64,000 nucleotides of DNA from Physcomitrium patens (lineage: Eukaryota; Streptophyta; Bryopsida; Funariales; Funariaceae), in NCBI RefSeq assembly GCF_000002425.4, contig NC_037262.1, positions 4,881,816-4,945,815 of the forward strand, written 5' to 3'. The notes below the pieces were generated by a model. That model saw nothing but the letters and a program-made list of their open reading frames with translations. It was not told the DNA's origin and searched no databases. The position numbers and the translations under genes are program-made. The first letter of the stretch is position 1; each line of letters begins with the position of its first letter. Of this stretch, positions 9,256 through 20,599 are shown in pieces.

Positions 9256-12031
9256 GAAAGTGATCACAAAAGAATAGTAGAGACGAAGCTCTTGTCTTTA
9301 CACCAAGTATTATTGTTAGCCACCATATATGCTGCTGAATTCCAAAACCTTGCTGGTAATGTGGATTGGAATGACAAAGCCTTTATCAATCAATTTCGAT
9401 ATGGGTTGAAGGATAATGTCAAAGACTTGTTATTGACAATGCCAAATATGAAATCTTTGAAATAATTTATTATTCAAGCCATTGCATGTGAAATTGATTA
9501 TTTAAAAGACATCAAGAACAAAGACATTGCTGCAGAGAAATAAATCAATTAATGATGGCAACTCCTAAATTTTTAGAAACTTATTTATCAAAGTCAAAAC
9601 CGATGCAAATTGATATGGTATGTTTTAAATTCCTCACAAAGCAAAAAAAGACTCAACAAAGTTAAAAGGACTTATGCTTATATTGAGGAAAAGCTAAACA
9701 TATTGCTCAACATTGTCCAAAGAAACAACACAATTACAAAATGAGAAGCTCAATTGCCAAAGAAGACAAAGTATTGGAAAACAAGTTGATCTAGCTATAA
9801 TAGGAATCATGTGGTTGAAATCATATGCAATATCTAGTAAAGGTTCTATTCTCTCCTTTGATCCTTCACCTTGTTTTACAATAGAAGTTTGTTTAGGACG
9901 AAAAAATTACAAAGTCTTAGCCTTATTGGATTCAAGAGCCTCAGCTTCTTTTATAAGTAAAGGTTTTTTTTAAAAATCAGATATATCCTTAGTTAAAAAA
10001 ATAAAACCTATGCATGTAAAAGTAATAGATGGACGTTCATTATCTTCTAGGAATATTATATATGAAACTATTGTTATAGAAGTAGCAATTAGTAGTCACA
10101 ATAGTTTAGTAAACTTTAATGTGATTAAGTCTCTTTCTAACCCAATCATTTTAAGACTATTAAGGTCCGAAAGATATAAGCCTCAAATAGACTGGATTTC
10201 TTGCAATCTCAATTTTTTCCATAGTTTAGTCTAAGGTCTTGCTAGACAAGTAGAAATCCATAAGTCTAATATATGCAAATCTTTTGGTAGGTGCATAAGC
10301 TTTCATGCATGCCCCAAATAAAGGACCATCTTTTGCTATATATGCCATATCCATTTTTGATGGTGAAAAGATATTAAGTGGTATTCTTAATCAATATTTA
10401 GATTTTCAAGTCGTTTTTGAAAAGAAAAATGTAGATATTCTTTCAAAGCATCATCTTTATGATTGTACTATTAATCTTCAAGAAAGAACTCAACTATCAT
10501 TTGGATCAATCTATAGCCTATCATAAAATGAATTGGGTACATTTAAAGAGTACATTGATGAAAATTTGTCTAAAAACTTTATACGACATTCTAAATCTCC
10601 AGCCAATGCTCCTATCTTATTTGTGAAGAAAAAAGATAGATCTTTGCAGATGTGTCTAGATTATTGAGGACTTAACAACATCACCATCAAAAATAGGTAT
10701 CTTCTACCTTTGATTTCAAATCTTCTTGATCAACTAAATCAAATAAAAGATCTATACAAAAATAGATCTATGAAGAACAAATAACCTGGTCCACATCAAC
10801 GAAGGAAATGAATAGAAGATTGCTTTTTAAACTAGGTATAGATATTTTTAATATAATGTCATACCTTTTGGACTCACAAATGCATCAGCTGCTTTTAAAT
10901 ATCTAATAAATGATGTCTTTTATGAATTTCTTGATGATTTTGTCATCTATTATTTGGATAATATTTTAATCTATTCTAAGAACACAAAAGAATATGAAGT
11001 TCATATACGTCATGTGTTACAAAAACAAAAAGATATAGGATTATATGCAAAAAAAAAATATATATATATATATTCCACATTATTCAAGTTGACTTTTTTG
11101 GATACATCATTTCCAATGAGGGCCTTATGATGGATTCAAAGAAGGTCCAAACTATCATAAATTGGAAGATTTCAAGAACAGTTAGTAATGTGCAATTTTT
11201 TTTAAGCTTTGTTAATTATTACCAAATCTTTATCAAGAACTTTTTTCAAGTTGCAGCTTCACTTATATGTTTGACTTGTAAAGACAAATTTGAGTGAATT
11301 AAAAAAGTTGAAGAATCATTTATTGTTTTGAAGAAGGAAATTACCTTTGCACCAACTTTGTATTGTGTCAACTTTTTTAAGGCATTCTTTATGGAAAAAA
11401 ATGCATCAGACTTTGCTTTGGATGTAGTATTGTGACAAATGGAAAAAAAAAATACCAAACTCCATTCAATAGCTTTTTATTCTAAGAAATTTTCAGCAAC
11501 TGAGATTAACTATGAGATCTACAATAAAGAACTTTTTGTAATTCTAGATTCATTTCAAGAATGGCATCATTATTTAGAAGACCCTTAAAGTCCACTCATA
11601 GTATATATAGATCACAAGAATCTCAAATATTTTATGTCAGTATGTATTTTAAATCATCGACAAGCATATTGATACATGTCATTATTAAGATTTGATTTTA
11701 AGATCACATATCGACTTGGAAAATAATTAGGTTTAACAAATGGTCTTTTTAGACACTTTTATCTTGTACCAAAAAAAAGAGATGTAACTTTTGATAAATA
11801 AAGAACAATCTTCTTGAAGCTAGAGCATTTTCATCTTTGAATAATGAAATCAACATTGATTGTTGATTTGACTTTTGTCAAATAAATTCAATCAAGTTTG
11901 CCTTTTGATCCTCTTATTCATAATATCAAGAATCTTTCTTTTAAATCTCATGATGTTTCAAAGTTCAAATTTAAGAACAACGTTCTTTATTTTAAAGGAC
12001 GCTTATATGTTTGAGAAGAAGCACGTTTACG

Positions 12032-13601
12032 TTGTCATGATGTAATACAACTATATAGTGAAACTATAATCAAAATTGAAATTCTAATTAATATCTAATT
12101 ATCTTGATTTAATAATAATTCAAGATATCTAAATATGGATTTTATAAAAATCTCTTAGGTTATTTTCTTATCTTAATAGTTCGTATGTTAAAGATCAATT
12201 AATAATTTACCTTCTAATTATAGAGACTCTTTTAATATCTTAGAAAGATCATACATTAATAAAATTAGATTAGAAGAGACAAATAATTAATATAGTTGAT
12301 AGTAGGGTTAAGTTGAGGGTAGGATTGGGCTAAAAAAATCCTTAGGATAAGTTAGGTTGGTACCAAAGGGTCGATCGTTTGTGAGACAGGGTTGAAATCA
12401 AACTTTTGGCCGCTAAAATGACTACTAAGGACAAAAATTTGGAAGCATTTGAATATTAGAGGCTAGAATCAACAAGTTCAAGATTTTGATTATGGTTTTG
12501 GTAAAATTTTTGAATCATTTGGAGTTTTTATGAAGAAGATATAGGTACTCAAAGTCGAGATATTGATTTGTACATACTGTCACTCTTTTGTATATAATAT
12601 ATGCATACAGAAAGCAACAGAGGATTGGTGACTAGGATTGAAGAGAAATTTTTTTTGGCTATATTTTATATATACTTTTTGATAAATTCTAAGTTAGAAT
12701 AAAGGAGATATTAAAAGTTGAAATTAGCACTTGGAATCTAAAGAGTAGTAAGTGACTCGAATTACTAGTGGTTGTGTTTTGAGCTATATCTTGTGGAATT
12801 TGACAAGACTTTGGCTAATATTTTTTGAAAATGTGTATTTTTATGTTACCAAACTTTATACATAAGTTTTATAGCATTTGAATTTTAAGTTAGCAAAATA
12901 TGGTGAAATTAATATACGGATGTTTGTAAAGATGATATGTACCAAATTTGCTACTAAAAAGACAATATTTGAAGTTTGATAATGAATTTATGGTTGATTT
13001 TTTTTTGTGGTAGAAATTAAGAATATTATCTTGCTCTTCAAAAAATTTGAACTCAATCCAATAGTTGGATTGAAAAAAATTGAGTGCTGAAGTTCTATAA
13101 TTTTGAAAGAGGTATTATTAATGGTTATTAGTTACTGTTACTACTATTGGTTATTTTTATTGGTTATTGGCTATTATTATTACCATTGGTTATTGATATT
13201 GGTTATTTGTAATTGTTACTACTATTGGTTATTTGTAACTGTTACTACTATTGGTTATTATTACTATTATTGATTATTATTATCAAAGCTAATTATCATC
13301 ACTGGTTATTGATTATTATTTCTATTATTAGATATTATTACTAATTATTGGTTATTATTACTACTATTGATTACTACTATTGATTTTTATTACCAAAGTC
13401 AATTACTATTATTGATTATTGATTATTAATATTACTGTTGATTATTATTATTACTGCAAGTATTGTATTCATAGAATTTTGATAATTTTTGTCTATTGTA
13501 GATACATTGGTTGTTGAATTAGAAGCCATTAAACCACAAATAAGTTTTCTACAGCCAGATACCTAGTGTATTCTCAAATAGAAAAACACATACTACAACA
13601 A
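12032..13601. mobile_element. Non-coding TIR element, copy A
   Basis: A 1570-bp insertion interrupts the integrase region of the older chromovirus relic. It starts TTGTCATGATGTAA and ends in ...ACAACAA, an imperfect terminal inverted repeat. CG stands on both sides (12030-12031 and 13602-13603), while the uninterrupted site in the young element has CG once, so the target duplication is apparently 2 bp. A subterminal box at 13545-13578 (CAGCCAGATACC, TATTCTCAA) is shared with the other copies. The interior aligns loosely with the right arm of copy B. No coding capacity is seen; the element looks non-autonomous. Confidence 0.7.
13110..13460. repeat. Degenerate TTGGTTATTATTACTA minisatellite
   Basis: A low-complexity array inside copy A, built of variants of ATTGGTTATT and ATTATTACTA. 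It takes the place of the CCTAA-type array found in copy B. Confidence 0.85.
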
Positions 13602-15419
13602 CGTGTTCTTGAAGTACATCATGACTTTCCAATAGTAGGATATTTTGCATATAACAAGACTTTAGAGCTTATATCTAGAGATTTTTGGTGGCAGCAAATG
13701 TAGAAGGTGATAAAAGACTTTGTCTTTTCATGTGACATTTGTTCAAGATCAAAAATACTTTGTCATTGATCCTATGGACTTCTCCAACCATTGCTTATAC
13801 TTGAACAACCATGGTCTTCTATTTCTATGGATTGTATTACGCATCTTCTAAGTTCAAATTCATATGACTCTATATTCGTAATCGTAGATTGCTTCACCAA
13901 AATGACACTTTTTGTACTATGTATAAAATCTATTTCAAGTGAAAAAATAACTAAATTTTTTATTAAAAATATCTATTACTATTATAGATTAGCAAAGGAT
14001 ATTATATTGAATAAGAAGATTCAATTTATATCAAGATTTTGGAGAATCCTATTCAAGATTTTAAAGATAGTTATAAAGTTGTTTTCAACTTTTCATCCTC
14101 AAACTGATGGGCAAACCAAATAGGTGAATCAAGTTCTGGAGAAGTATTTGAAGTATACCATCAATTATCATCAAGATGATTGAACAACTCTTTTGCCATT
14201 GGCAGAGTTTGCATATAATAATTTGATATATTCTTTTATTCAACAAATACCTTTCTATGCCAATTATGGTTATTATCTCTAACTTGATACTTTTAACTTT
14301 TTAAAAGTTAATAATCCTATGAGAGAAGATTTAGCAGATCGTTTGTCAAAGCTACATGCAACAATTAAGACTTAATTAAAGGAAGCTCAAGAACCACAAA
14401 AGACCAATGCGGATGCCTATCGCAAGGAGCCACCTCATTTTAATGTAGGTGATAAGGTATGGTTACTTTATTGCAATGCCAAGACTACTTGTCTTTGAGA
14501 TTAGTTGGACTATTGTAGGCTAGGATCTTTTCTTATTTGTAAACAAATCAATGTTGTTGCTTATCAATTACATCTACCTGAGTTTGTGAAGATCTACCTT
14601 ATATTTCTTATATCCCTTCTTGAGCCATGTAAGACAATGAATATCTCAAGAAGAAGACAAATGCCACCTCTTCCCCATAGAAGTGGATAATAATCAAGAG
14701 TTTGAAGTGGAAGAAGTCTTAGACTTAAGGCGGCGCCGAAATAGGTTGGAATATCTTGTTTATTGGCATGGTTATGATATTAGTGAACATACATGGGAGC
14801 CATTAAAGAATCTTGAGAATGTAGCAAAGAAAGTTGAAGCCTTTCATCAATGACATCCATCAAAACTAAATTGAAGAATAGTAAATCTTTGTTATAAAAG
14901 AAACAAGACCAAAGGAAGATAACACTCTATTTTTTTTATCTTTCTTTGTAGCATGTGTGTAGTTAAGGAGATGAAAAACCAAAAACCAGCAAATTCAATT
15001 CAAGAGCTTTCATTTGTGGACTTATCAAATGAGACATTATAATTGCTACAACCTTCAAGTTGACAAAACTGAGATGTAGTTCTTCAAGAATAACATGTCT
15101 TTTGAATAGATGGCGAGATACAACATTGTCATATTATGTGGAATTTGGCTTGAGAATGCACTGGCCACCTAGCTATAGAAGATAAAAAAAAAATTACAAC
15201 AAGTCCTAACAATTCTAATAGATTCTTAAAAAAATTACAATTAAAGTTTAGCAAATATAATCAAACATCAAATCAAATTCAATCAAAATTTCAAAGGAAT
15301 TATGTAAGAAATATAAAATATTCTTAAATAACCTTTAAAGAAATCATAAAGAAATAATATTAAATTCAAAAATATATTAAAATAGAAATCTTAATAAAAT
15401 TTTAAATTAGAAATCTTAA

Positions 15420-16330
15420 TCAAATCTTAGTCAAAATCTATATAAATCTTAAACAAATCCTAGCTAAATTCTAAATAAATCCTAAAAAAACCTTAATCAA
15501 ACCCTAAATAAGCCCTAGTCAATCCTTATATGTCCAGCTAGATTCGAAAAAACCTCCTCACGTCCCNNNNNNNNNNNNNNNNNNNNNNNNNNNNNNNNNN
15601 NNNNNNNNNNNNNNNNNNNNNNNNNNNNNNNNNNNNNNNNNNNNNNNNNNNNNNNNNNNNNNNNNNNNNNNNNNNNNNNNNNNNNNNNNNNNNNNNNNNN
15701 NNNNNNNNNNNNNNNNNNNNNNNNNNNNNNNNNNNNNNNNNNNNNNNNNNNNNNNNNNNNNNNNNNNNNNNNNNNNNNNNNNNNNNNNNNNNNNNNNNNN
15801 NNNNNNNCTAAATAAATCCTAACCAAATCTTAGTCAAATCTTAAAAAATCTTAACTTTATCCTAATCAAATCTTAATAAATCTTAACCATATATTGATCA
15901 AATCTTAACCAAACCCTAACCAAATCCTAAACAAATCCTAAACAAACCTTAACCAAACTCTAATCAAACTTTAAATAAATCTTAACCAAATCCTAGTCAA
16001 ATCCTAAACAAATCTTAATCAAATCTTAAATAAATTCTAATCAAATCTTAAACAAATCTTAATCAAATCCTGATCAAATCCTAAAAAAATCTTAATCAAA
16101 CCTTGAATAAATCCTAGTCAAATCCTAAATAAATCCTAAATAAATCCTAATCAAATCCTAAATAAATCCTAATCAAATCCTAATCAAATCCAAAACAAAA
16201 CCTAACCAAATCTTAATCAAATCCTTACCAAATCCTAACCAAATCCTAAAAAAATTCTAAACAAATCTAAATAAACCTTAACCAAATTCTAATCAAATCC
16301 TAAACATATTTTAACCAAATCCTAAATAAT
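15420..16330. repeat. CCTAA-type degenerate minisatellite, left arm of copy B
   Basis: Dozens of variants of AAATCCTAA(A/T/C)C, about 11-13 bp per unit. The core resembles the plant telomere motif CCCTAAA, but the unit is irregular and never forms pure telomere repeat. The assembly gap lies inside it. Confidence 0.8.
15567..15807. other. Assembly gap (Ns)
   Basis: 241 undetermined bases inside the repeat-rich left arm of copy B. Any reading frame across it is meaningless. Confidence 1.
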
Positions 16331-17350
16331 TTCAAGTAATTCTTACAGTAAATTTAAACATCAATAACTAATGAATGAACTATTGATTTTAACTCAAATT
16401 TTGCACATCTCTTTACAATTAAATTAAAAAAAAGTAAAAAAGTTTTGAAGAAGATCGAACTCATCAAAAAGAAGATCAATCCTAATATTTGCTCGGATAT
16501 TGGCCAGCCTCCTTCTTCAATCTAAATGTTGAATTTCTAGCATCAATATTTCCTTATTAAAGTGTTTGATTAATTTAATTTTTTTATATAAATAAGAAAA
16601 TGAGTCTTTTACCTATATACATAATTTTCACTCCAATCTAATTAATAGATTGTAAAAAATCTAAGAAATTCTCACTAGACCTAAAACTCTACTTTCTGAG
16701 ATCTTGACGTACTTAAACTTCAATAATCCTTGATCCAACCCTTCGATCAAGCTCAAACTCACAACATATATTGAACACATATATATCAACAAACCTTCAA
16801 ACTTTCACATGTAGATCTAGTGCCAAACTTACAAAATTCTCCAAAAATTATCACCCACTTTATTTCACAAATCTAGAGTCATCCAAAACAAACCCTAACT
16901 TTGCAAAGCTCTTATAAAGTCAATATACACTCAAATCACACCAAATTAATATTCAAAGAAAACTTATCAAGTTAATTTTTAGATACTATCCTCTGATTTT
17001 CAAAAGAACCCTAGAATCATCGTCGAAGCTCAATTTTGTGCCTTGAGGTCTGTTTTTGATCCTAGTTCATAACTTGCCTTCTTTGGGTATCAATATCTAG
17101 TTTTTCTAGATAATGTTTTATTAGAAACTACTCTTAATTTCTTTCCAAAGGTACCTATTTTGTTTATTTTTCTAATTTATCTTATTTTTCTCTATTTGTG
17201 GTCCTACAAAGTGAATAGAAGCCTATTTTATAAAAAAGTAGTATTGGCACATTTAATTTTTCTATCCCTTGACTATTATCTATTTTTCCAAGATAATTTG
17301 TTACAATATATTTGAAATAAGATCTTTAAAAATATGATATTTTCTTCACC

Positions 17351-17400
17351 CTTTCACCTATTAGCTGTTGTCGTAATGTAACATGACTAATATGTGAAAG
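17351..17400. repeat. Palindrome centre of copy B
   Basis: CTTTCACCTATTAG at 17351-17364 and CTAATATGTGAAAG at 17387-17400 are inverted with one mismatch around a 22-base loop. The loop contains TTGTCGTAATGTAACATG, which matches the outer terminus of the right arm. So the right arm alone is a TIR element and the left arm abuts its inner end. Confidence 0.75.
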
Positions 17401-19187
17401 AGTGGAAATTATTATAATGTAAGAGAACTTAGTTCAAAGTATTAGAGCAAATTATCTTAGAAATATAGTGAATAATCAAAAAGGTAGTAAAACTAAAAGG
17501 TACCAATACTGTCTTTTTAGAAAGGTGACTTCTACTTACTTTGTAGGACCATAAATAATGCAAAACAAAATAGATTGAAAAAATAAATGATGTAAACATC
17601 TTTAGAACAAAATTAAGAGTAAATTCTAACAAAATTTACTTAGAAAAACTAGATATTGATACCTGGAGAGGGTCAGTTATGAACCAGGGTCGAAAATAGA
17701 CCCTGAGGCAGAGAACTGAGTCTCGACGACGACTCCGAGGTTCTTTTACAAATCAGAGAATCGGATTTAATAGCAGATTGGATAAGGTTTCTATGAGCAT
17801 TAGCTTTGGGTGATTAGAAGTTGTTATGACTTTGTAAGAGCTTTACAAAGTCAAGATTGTTTTTGGATGACTTAGATTTTATGAAATGAAATAGGGTTGA
17901 TGTTTCTAGTGATTTCAAGAGTTTTGTAACAGATCTATAATTGAAATTTTGTGAGTTAATGGTCATAGTTGTGCTTAATATGTGTTGTGAATCTTAGCTC
18001 GATCTAATGGTTGAATTGAGGGTTATTGAGGTTTAAGTGAGTCAAGGTCTCAAAAAGTAGAATTTTAGATCTAGTGAGGATTTTTAAGATTTCTTGCAAT
18101 CTATTAGTTGAATTGGAATAAAATTTATGTAAGAGGATATTAGACTTATTTTTTATATATATTTAAGAATTTTGAGATCAATAAAATGGTGAAAAAGAGA
18201 GATATTGGCTCTCAAAGATTGGCATCAAGGTTGGAGAAGGAGGCTGGCCAATACCTGAGCACGTTTTTGAGGTTATCTTTTATTTAATAATTCCAATCCT
18301 TTTCAAAAAATTTGTGCTTGTTTCATACTTAGTTTTTAAGAAGTATGAAAAATTTGAATTAAGATCAATAGTTTATTCATTAGTTATTGAAGTTTAAATG
18401 TGTTGTAGAAATTACTAGGATTTGATTAGGATTTGATTTAGGATTAGAGTTTGGTTAGGGTTTGATTTAGGGTTAGGATTTGATTAGTGTTTGGTTTAGG
18501 ATTTAGAATTAGGATTAAGATTTGGTTATGATTTGATTTAGGATTAGGATTTGGACAAGGTTTGGTTAAGGTTTGATTTAAGATTAGGATTTAGTTTAGG
18601 GTTTAGAGTTTGGTCAGGGTTTGATTTAGGATTAGGATTTAATTAAGATTTGATTTAGGATTTAGGATTTGATTAGGGTTTGATTTAGGATTAGGATTAA
18701 GTTAGGATTTGGTTTAGGATTTAGGGTTTAGGATTTAAGATTTGATTTAGGGTTAGGAATTGGTTAGGGTTTGATTTAGGGTTAGGATTTGATTAGAATT
18801 TGGTTAGGATTTGATTTAGGATTAGGATTTGATTTAGGATTTAGAGTTTTATTTGAGTTTTTTTAGGATTTAAGATTTAGTTAATTTTCGGCCTAAAGTT
18901 TGAATGAAGTCCAATAAGATTTCAACTAGGATTAAATTAAGTTTGAATTGAGATGTATTTGAGATATGTTTGTAATGATTCTAATATTTCTTTAAGATTA
19001 CTTATTGTTTCTTTAGAATTCCTTTGAGGTTTCTCTGAATTTGATTAAAGCTTCTTTAGCATTGTTAGTGTTTTATTAGAATTAGGATTTTGTTATTACA
19101 ATTTCCATTCTACCTTCTATAGTCAGGTACCCGAAGTATTTTCAAGTAAGATTTCATATATTACAACACTATTTTACATCACGACAA
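17368..19187. mobile_element. TIR unit forming the right arm of copy B
   Basis: 1820 bp from TTGTCGTAATGTAA to ...TTACATCACGACAA. The two ends form a TIR agreeing at 13 of 14 positions (TTGTCGTAATGTAA against TTGTCGTGATGTAA). It carries the family inner box (17529-17550) and outer box (19113-19147). No coding capacity is recognised. Confidence 0.7.
18415..18870. repeat. TTAGG-type degenerate minisatellite, right arm of copy B
   Basis: The inverted counterpart of the array at 15420-16330, made of variants of GGATTAGGATTTGATTAGG. Confidence 0.8.
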
Positions 19188-19489
19188 CGTGTTTGGTATC
19201 ATGAACTTAGAAGAGACTCCCGATGTTTGTTGATTTTATTGAGATAGGAACAACTCTTGATAGTAATCTAATTGTTTTATTTGAAAGTTAGAAAAGCTTC
19301 AACAACAATCAAATAATAGGGTGGTCTTCTTGCCTTACTATATGATACTATCAATAGTTAAGAAGGCTTATCAACCATCTTAAAAAAAACACAAAGATCA
19401 GAATATATGACAAATACAATTTGCCGCATCTTGAATTTTCTCAACATAAGACCACTCCTCATAAAACTCGTCCCTAAAAAGAGAGATAA

Positions 19490-19570
19490 TCTCATGGACA
19501 TACATAGGTATTCTAGTAAATAGTTATATGATTTAGTAGAAATAGATAAAAGTAAATAAAGATAGGTTAA
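19490..19570 (+). repeat. First part of 3' LTR of the old chromovirus
   Basis: It follows a purine-rich AAAAAGAGAGATAA. It aligns with the first about 80 bp of the sense-strand family-1 LTR (ATGGACATACATA, AATAGATAAAAGTA). It is interrupted by the solo LTR and resumes at 20132. Confidence 0.7.
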
Positions 19571-20131
19571 TGTCAAGTACAAGAACTCGATGAAAAAACA
19601 ATTCAGACAACTGAGCCTTCACTCAAAGAAAGGTAAAAAAATATAAATAAATAAGTATGTATATTGAAAGAGAAACTGGAATGGCTATTGCCAAAAGACA
19701 AAGAAACTAGAGACCCTTGAAATTAGACTAGAAGCAAGAAAGGAGTTGACAAGAGTGAAGAAGCCTTCACTCTTGTCTCTATATATACTATCTAACTAGG
19801 GACTACGTGGCGACATTCTATAGGACCTCCAATATGTGTTGACTTTGTAGGACACATGCCTTGACTTACAAGGCAAGTTCTTCTACATGTGGGCTACATA
19901 ATTAGCTTGATCTTCAAGCTAACAACATGTGTGACACATGGCCAACTTGTTGACCACGTTTCTAATCCAAAAAGTCAATTAAAGACACCTATGAAGTCAA
20001 AGCAGCATCTATGAAGCTTCTAAGAAGCTTCCATATTAAATACTATAGAATTAACTTACTTTTACCTACTTTTACTTACTTCTACCTATTTGTATATGTA
20101 ATTACTAGCTTACATGATTATGTCCATGACA
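19571..20131 (-). repeat. Solo family-1 LTR in opposite orientation
   Basis: 561 bp from TGTCAAGTACAAGAACTCGA to TGTCCATGACA, clearly homologous to the young element's LTRs but noticeably diverged. The flanks GTTAA (19566-19570) and ATTAA (20132-20136) fit an aged 5-bp target duplication. No internal sequence is attached, so it looks like the product of LTR-LTR recombination. Confidence 0.8.
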
Positions 20132-20596
20132 ATTAATTTCATAAGACCTTTTAAAGAAGCTTTCTAGAAGCTTTATAGACGTTGCTTCACTTTATATGTA
20201 GTTGTAGTTGATTGGTAGGTTAGAAACTTGGTCAACAAGTTAATTACATCTTGACAGCTTATAAAATAAGTTAATTATATGGCTTACATATAGAAAACTT
20301 TTCTTGCAAGTTAAGACATGTGTCTTGCAAATTCAATATGTTTTAGAGGTGCTATAGGACATTGCCAAGTAGCTCCTATTTAAGAGTATATATAGAGGCA
20401 AGAGTGAAGCCTTCTTTACTCTTATCAATACTTTTTTAGTCCTTAATCTTGTTTCAAGATTTTTTAGTCTTCTTATTTTTGGCAATAGCCATTTTAGTTT
20501 GATATTACATCATCTTTTGAATGACTTTCTAGTTCTCTTCAATGACAATAAGAATATATTGAAGATTTTCTTTCTTCAAGATTTATGTCCTTAACA
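20132..20596 (+). repeat. Second part of 3' LTR of the old chromovirus
   Basis: It aligns to the rest of the sense-strand family-1 LTR: AAACTTGGTCAACAAGTTA, TATATATAGAGGCAAGAGTG and TTTTTGGCAATAGCCATT. It ends near TATGTCCTTAACA, the decayed counterpart of TTGTCCTTGACA. Confidence 0.8.
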
Positions 20597-20599
20597 CAA

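Larger units (their letters stand above)
15126..19187. mobile_element. Palindromic TIR element pair, copy B
   Basis: About 4.06 kb inserted into the accessory frame of the older chromovirus relic. The outer ends are TTGTCATATTATG and ...CATCACGACAA. The two arms are inverted copies of each other along their length. Matching landmarks include GGCCAGCCTCCTTCTTCAA (left, near 16502) against its complement near 18230; TATCTAGTTTTTCTAG (left, near 17096) against its complement near 17645; and the outer boxes at 15149-15180 and 19113-19147. The flanks are CA on the left and CG on the right, where the young chromovirus has a single CG. No open frame of note. The 241-bp assembly gap lies in the left arm. 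Confidence 0.75.
2461..20596 (+). mobile_element. Old nested Ty3/gypsy chromovirus relic (family 1)
   Basis: A plus-strand fossil of the family-1 chromovirus, split by four later insertions. Recognisable parts in order are gag (about 2550-2922 and 9256-9700), protease (about 9713-10234), reverse transcriptase and RNase H (about 10305-12031), integrase (about 13602-14690), chromodomain (about 14700-14870), the accessory 3' frame (about 14968-15125 and 19188-19440) and the 3' LTR (19490-19570 and 20132-20596). It carries many breaks and is strongly AT-shifted relative to the young copy, so it is much older. No 5' LTR of its own family was found; the left boundary near 2461 is approximate. Confidence 0.8.

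Noticed and set aside
15515-15826. Open frame of 103 codons on the minus strand
   Set aside because: Nearly all of it is undetermined bases in the assembly gap.
15420-16330. True interstitial telomere
   Set aside because: Units are irregular, and the array is mirrored in the other arm of the same element, so it belongs to the element.
15126-19187. Arms of copy B read as a pair of LTRs
   Set aside because: The arms are inverted, not direct, repeats, and no retroelement genes lie between them.
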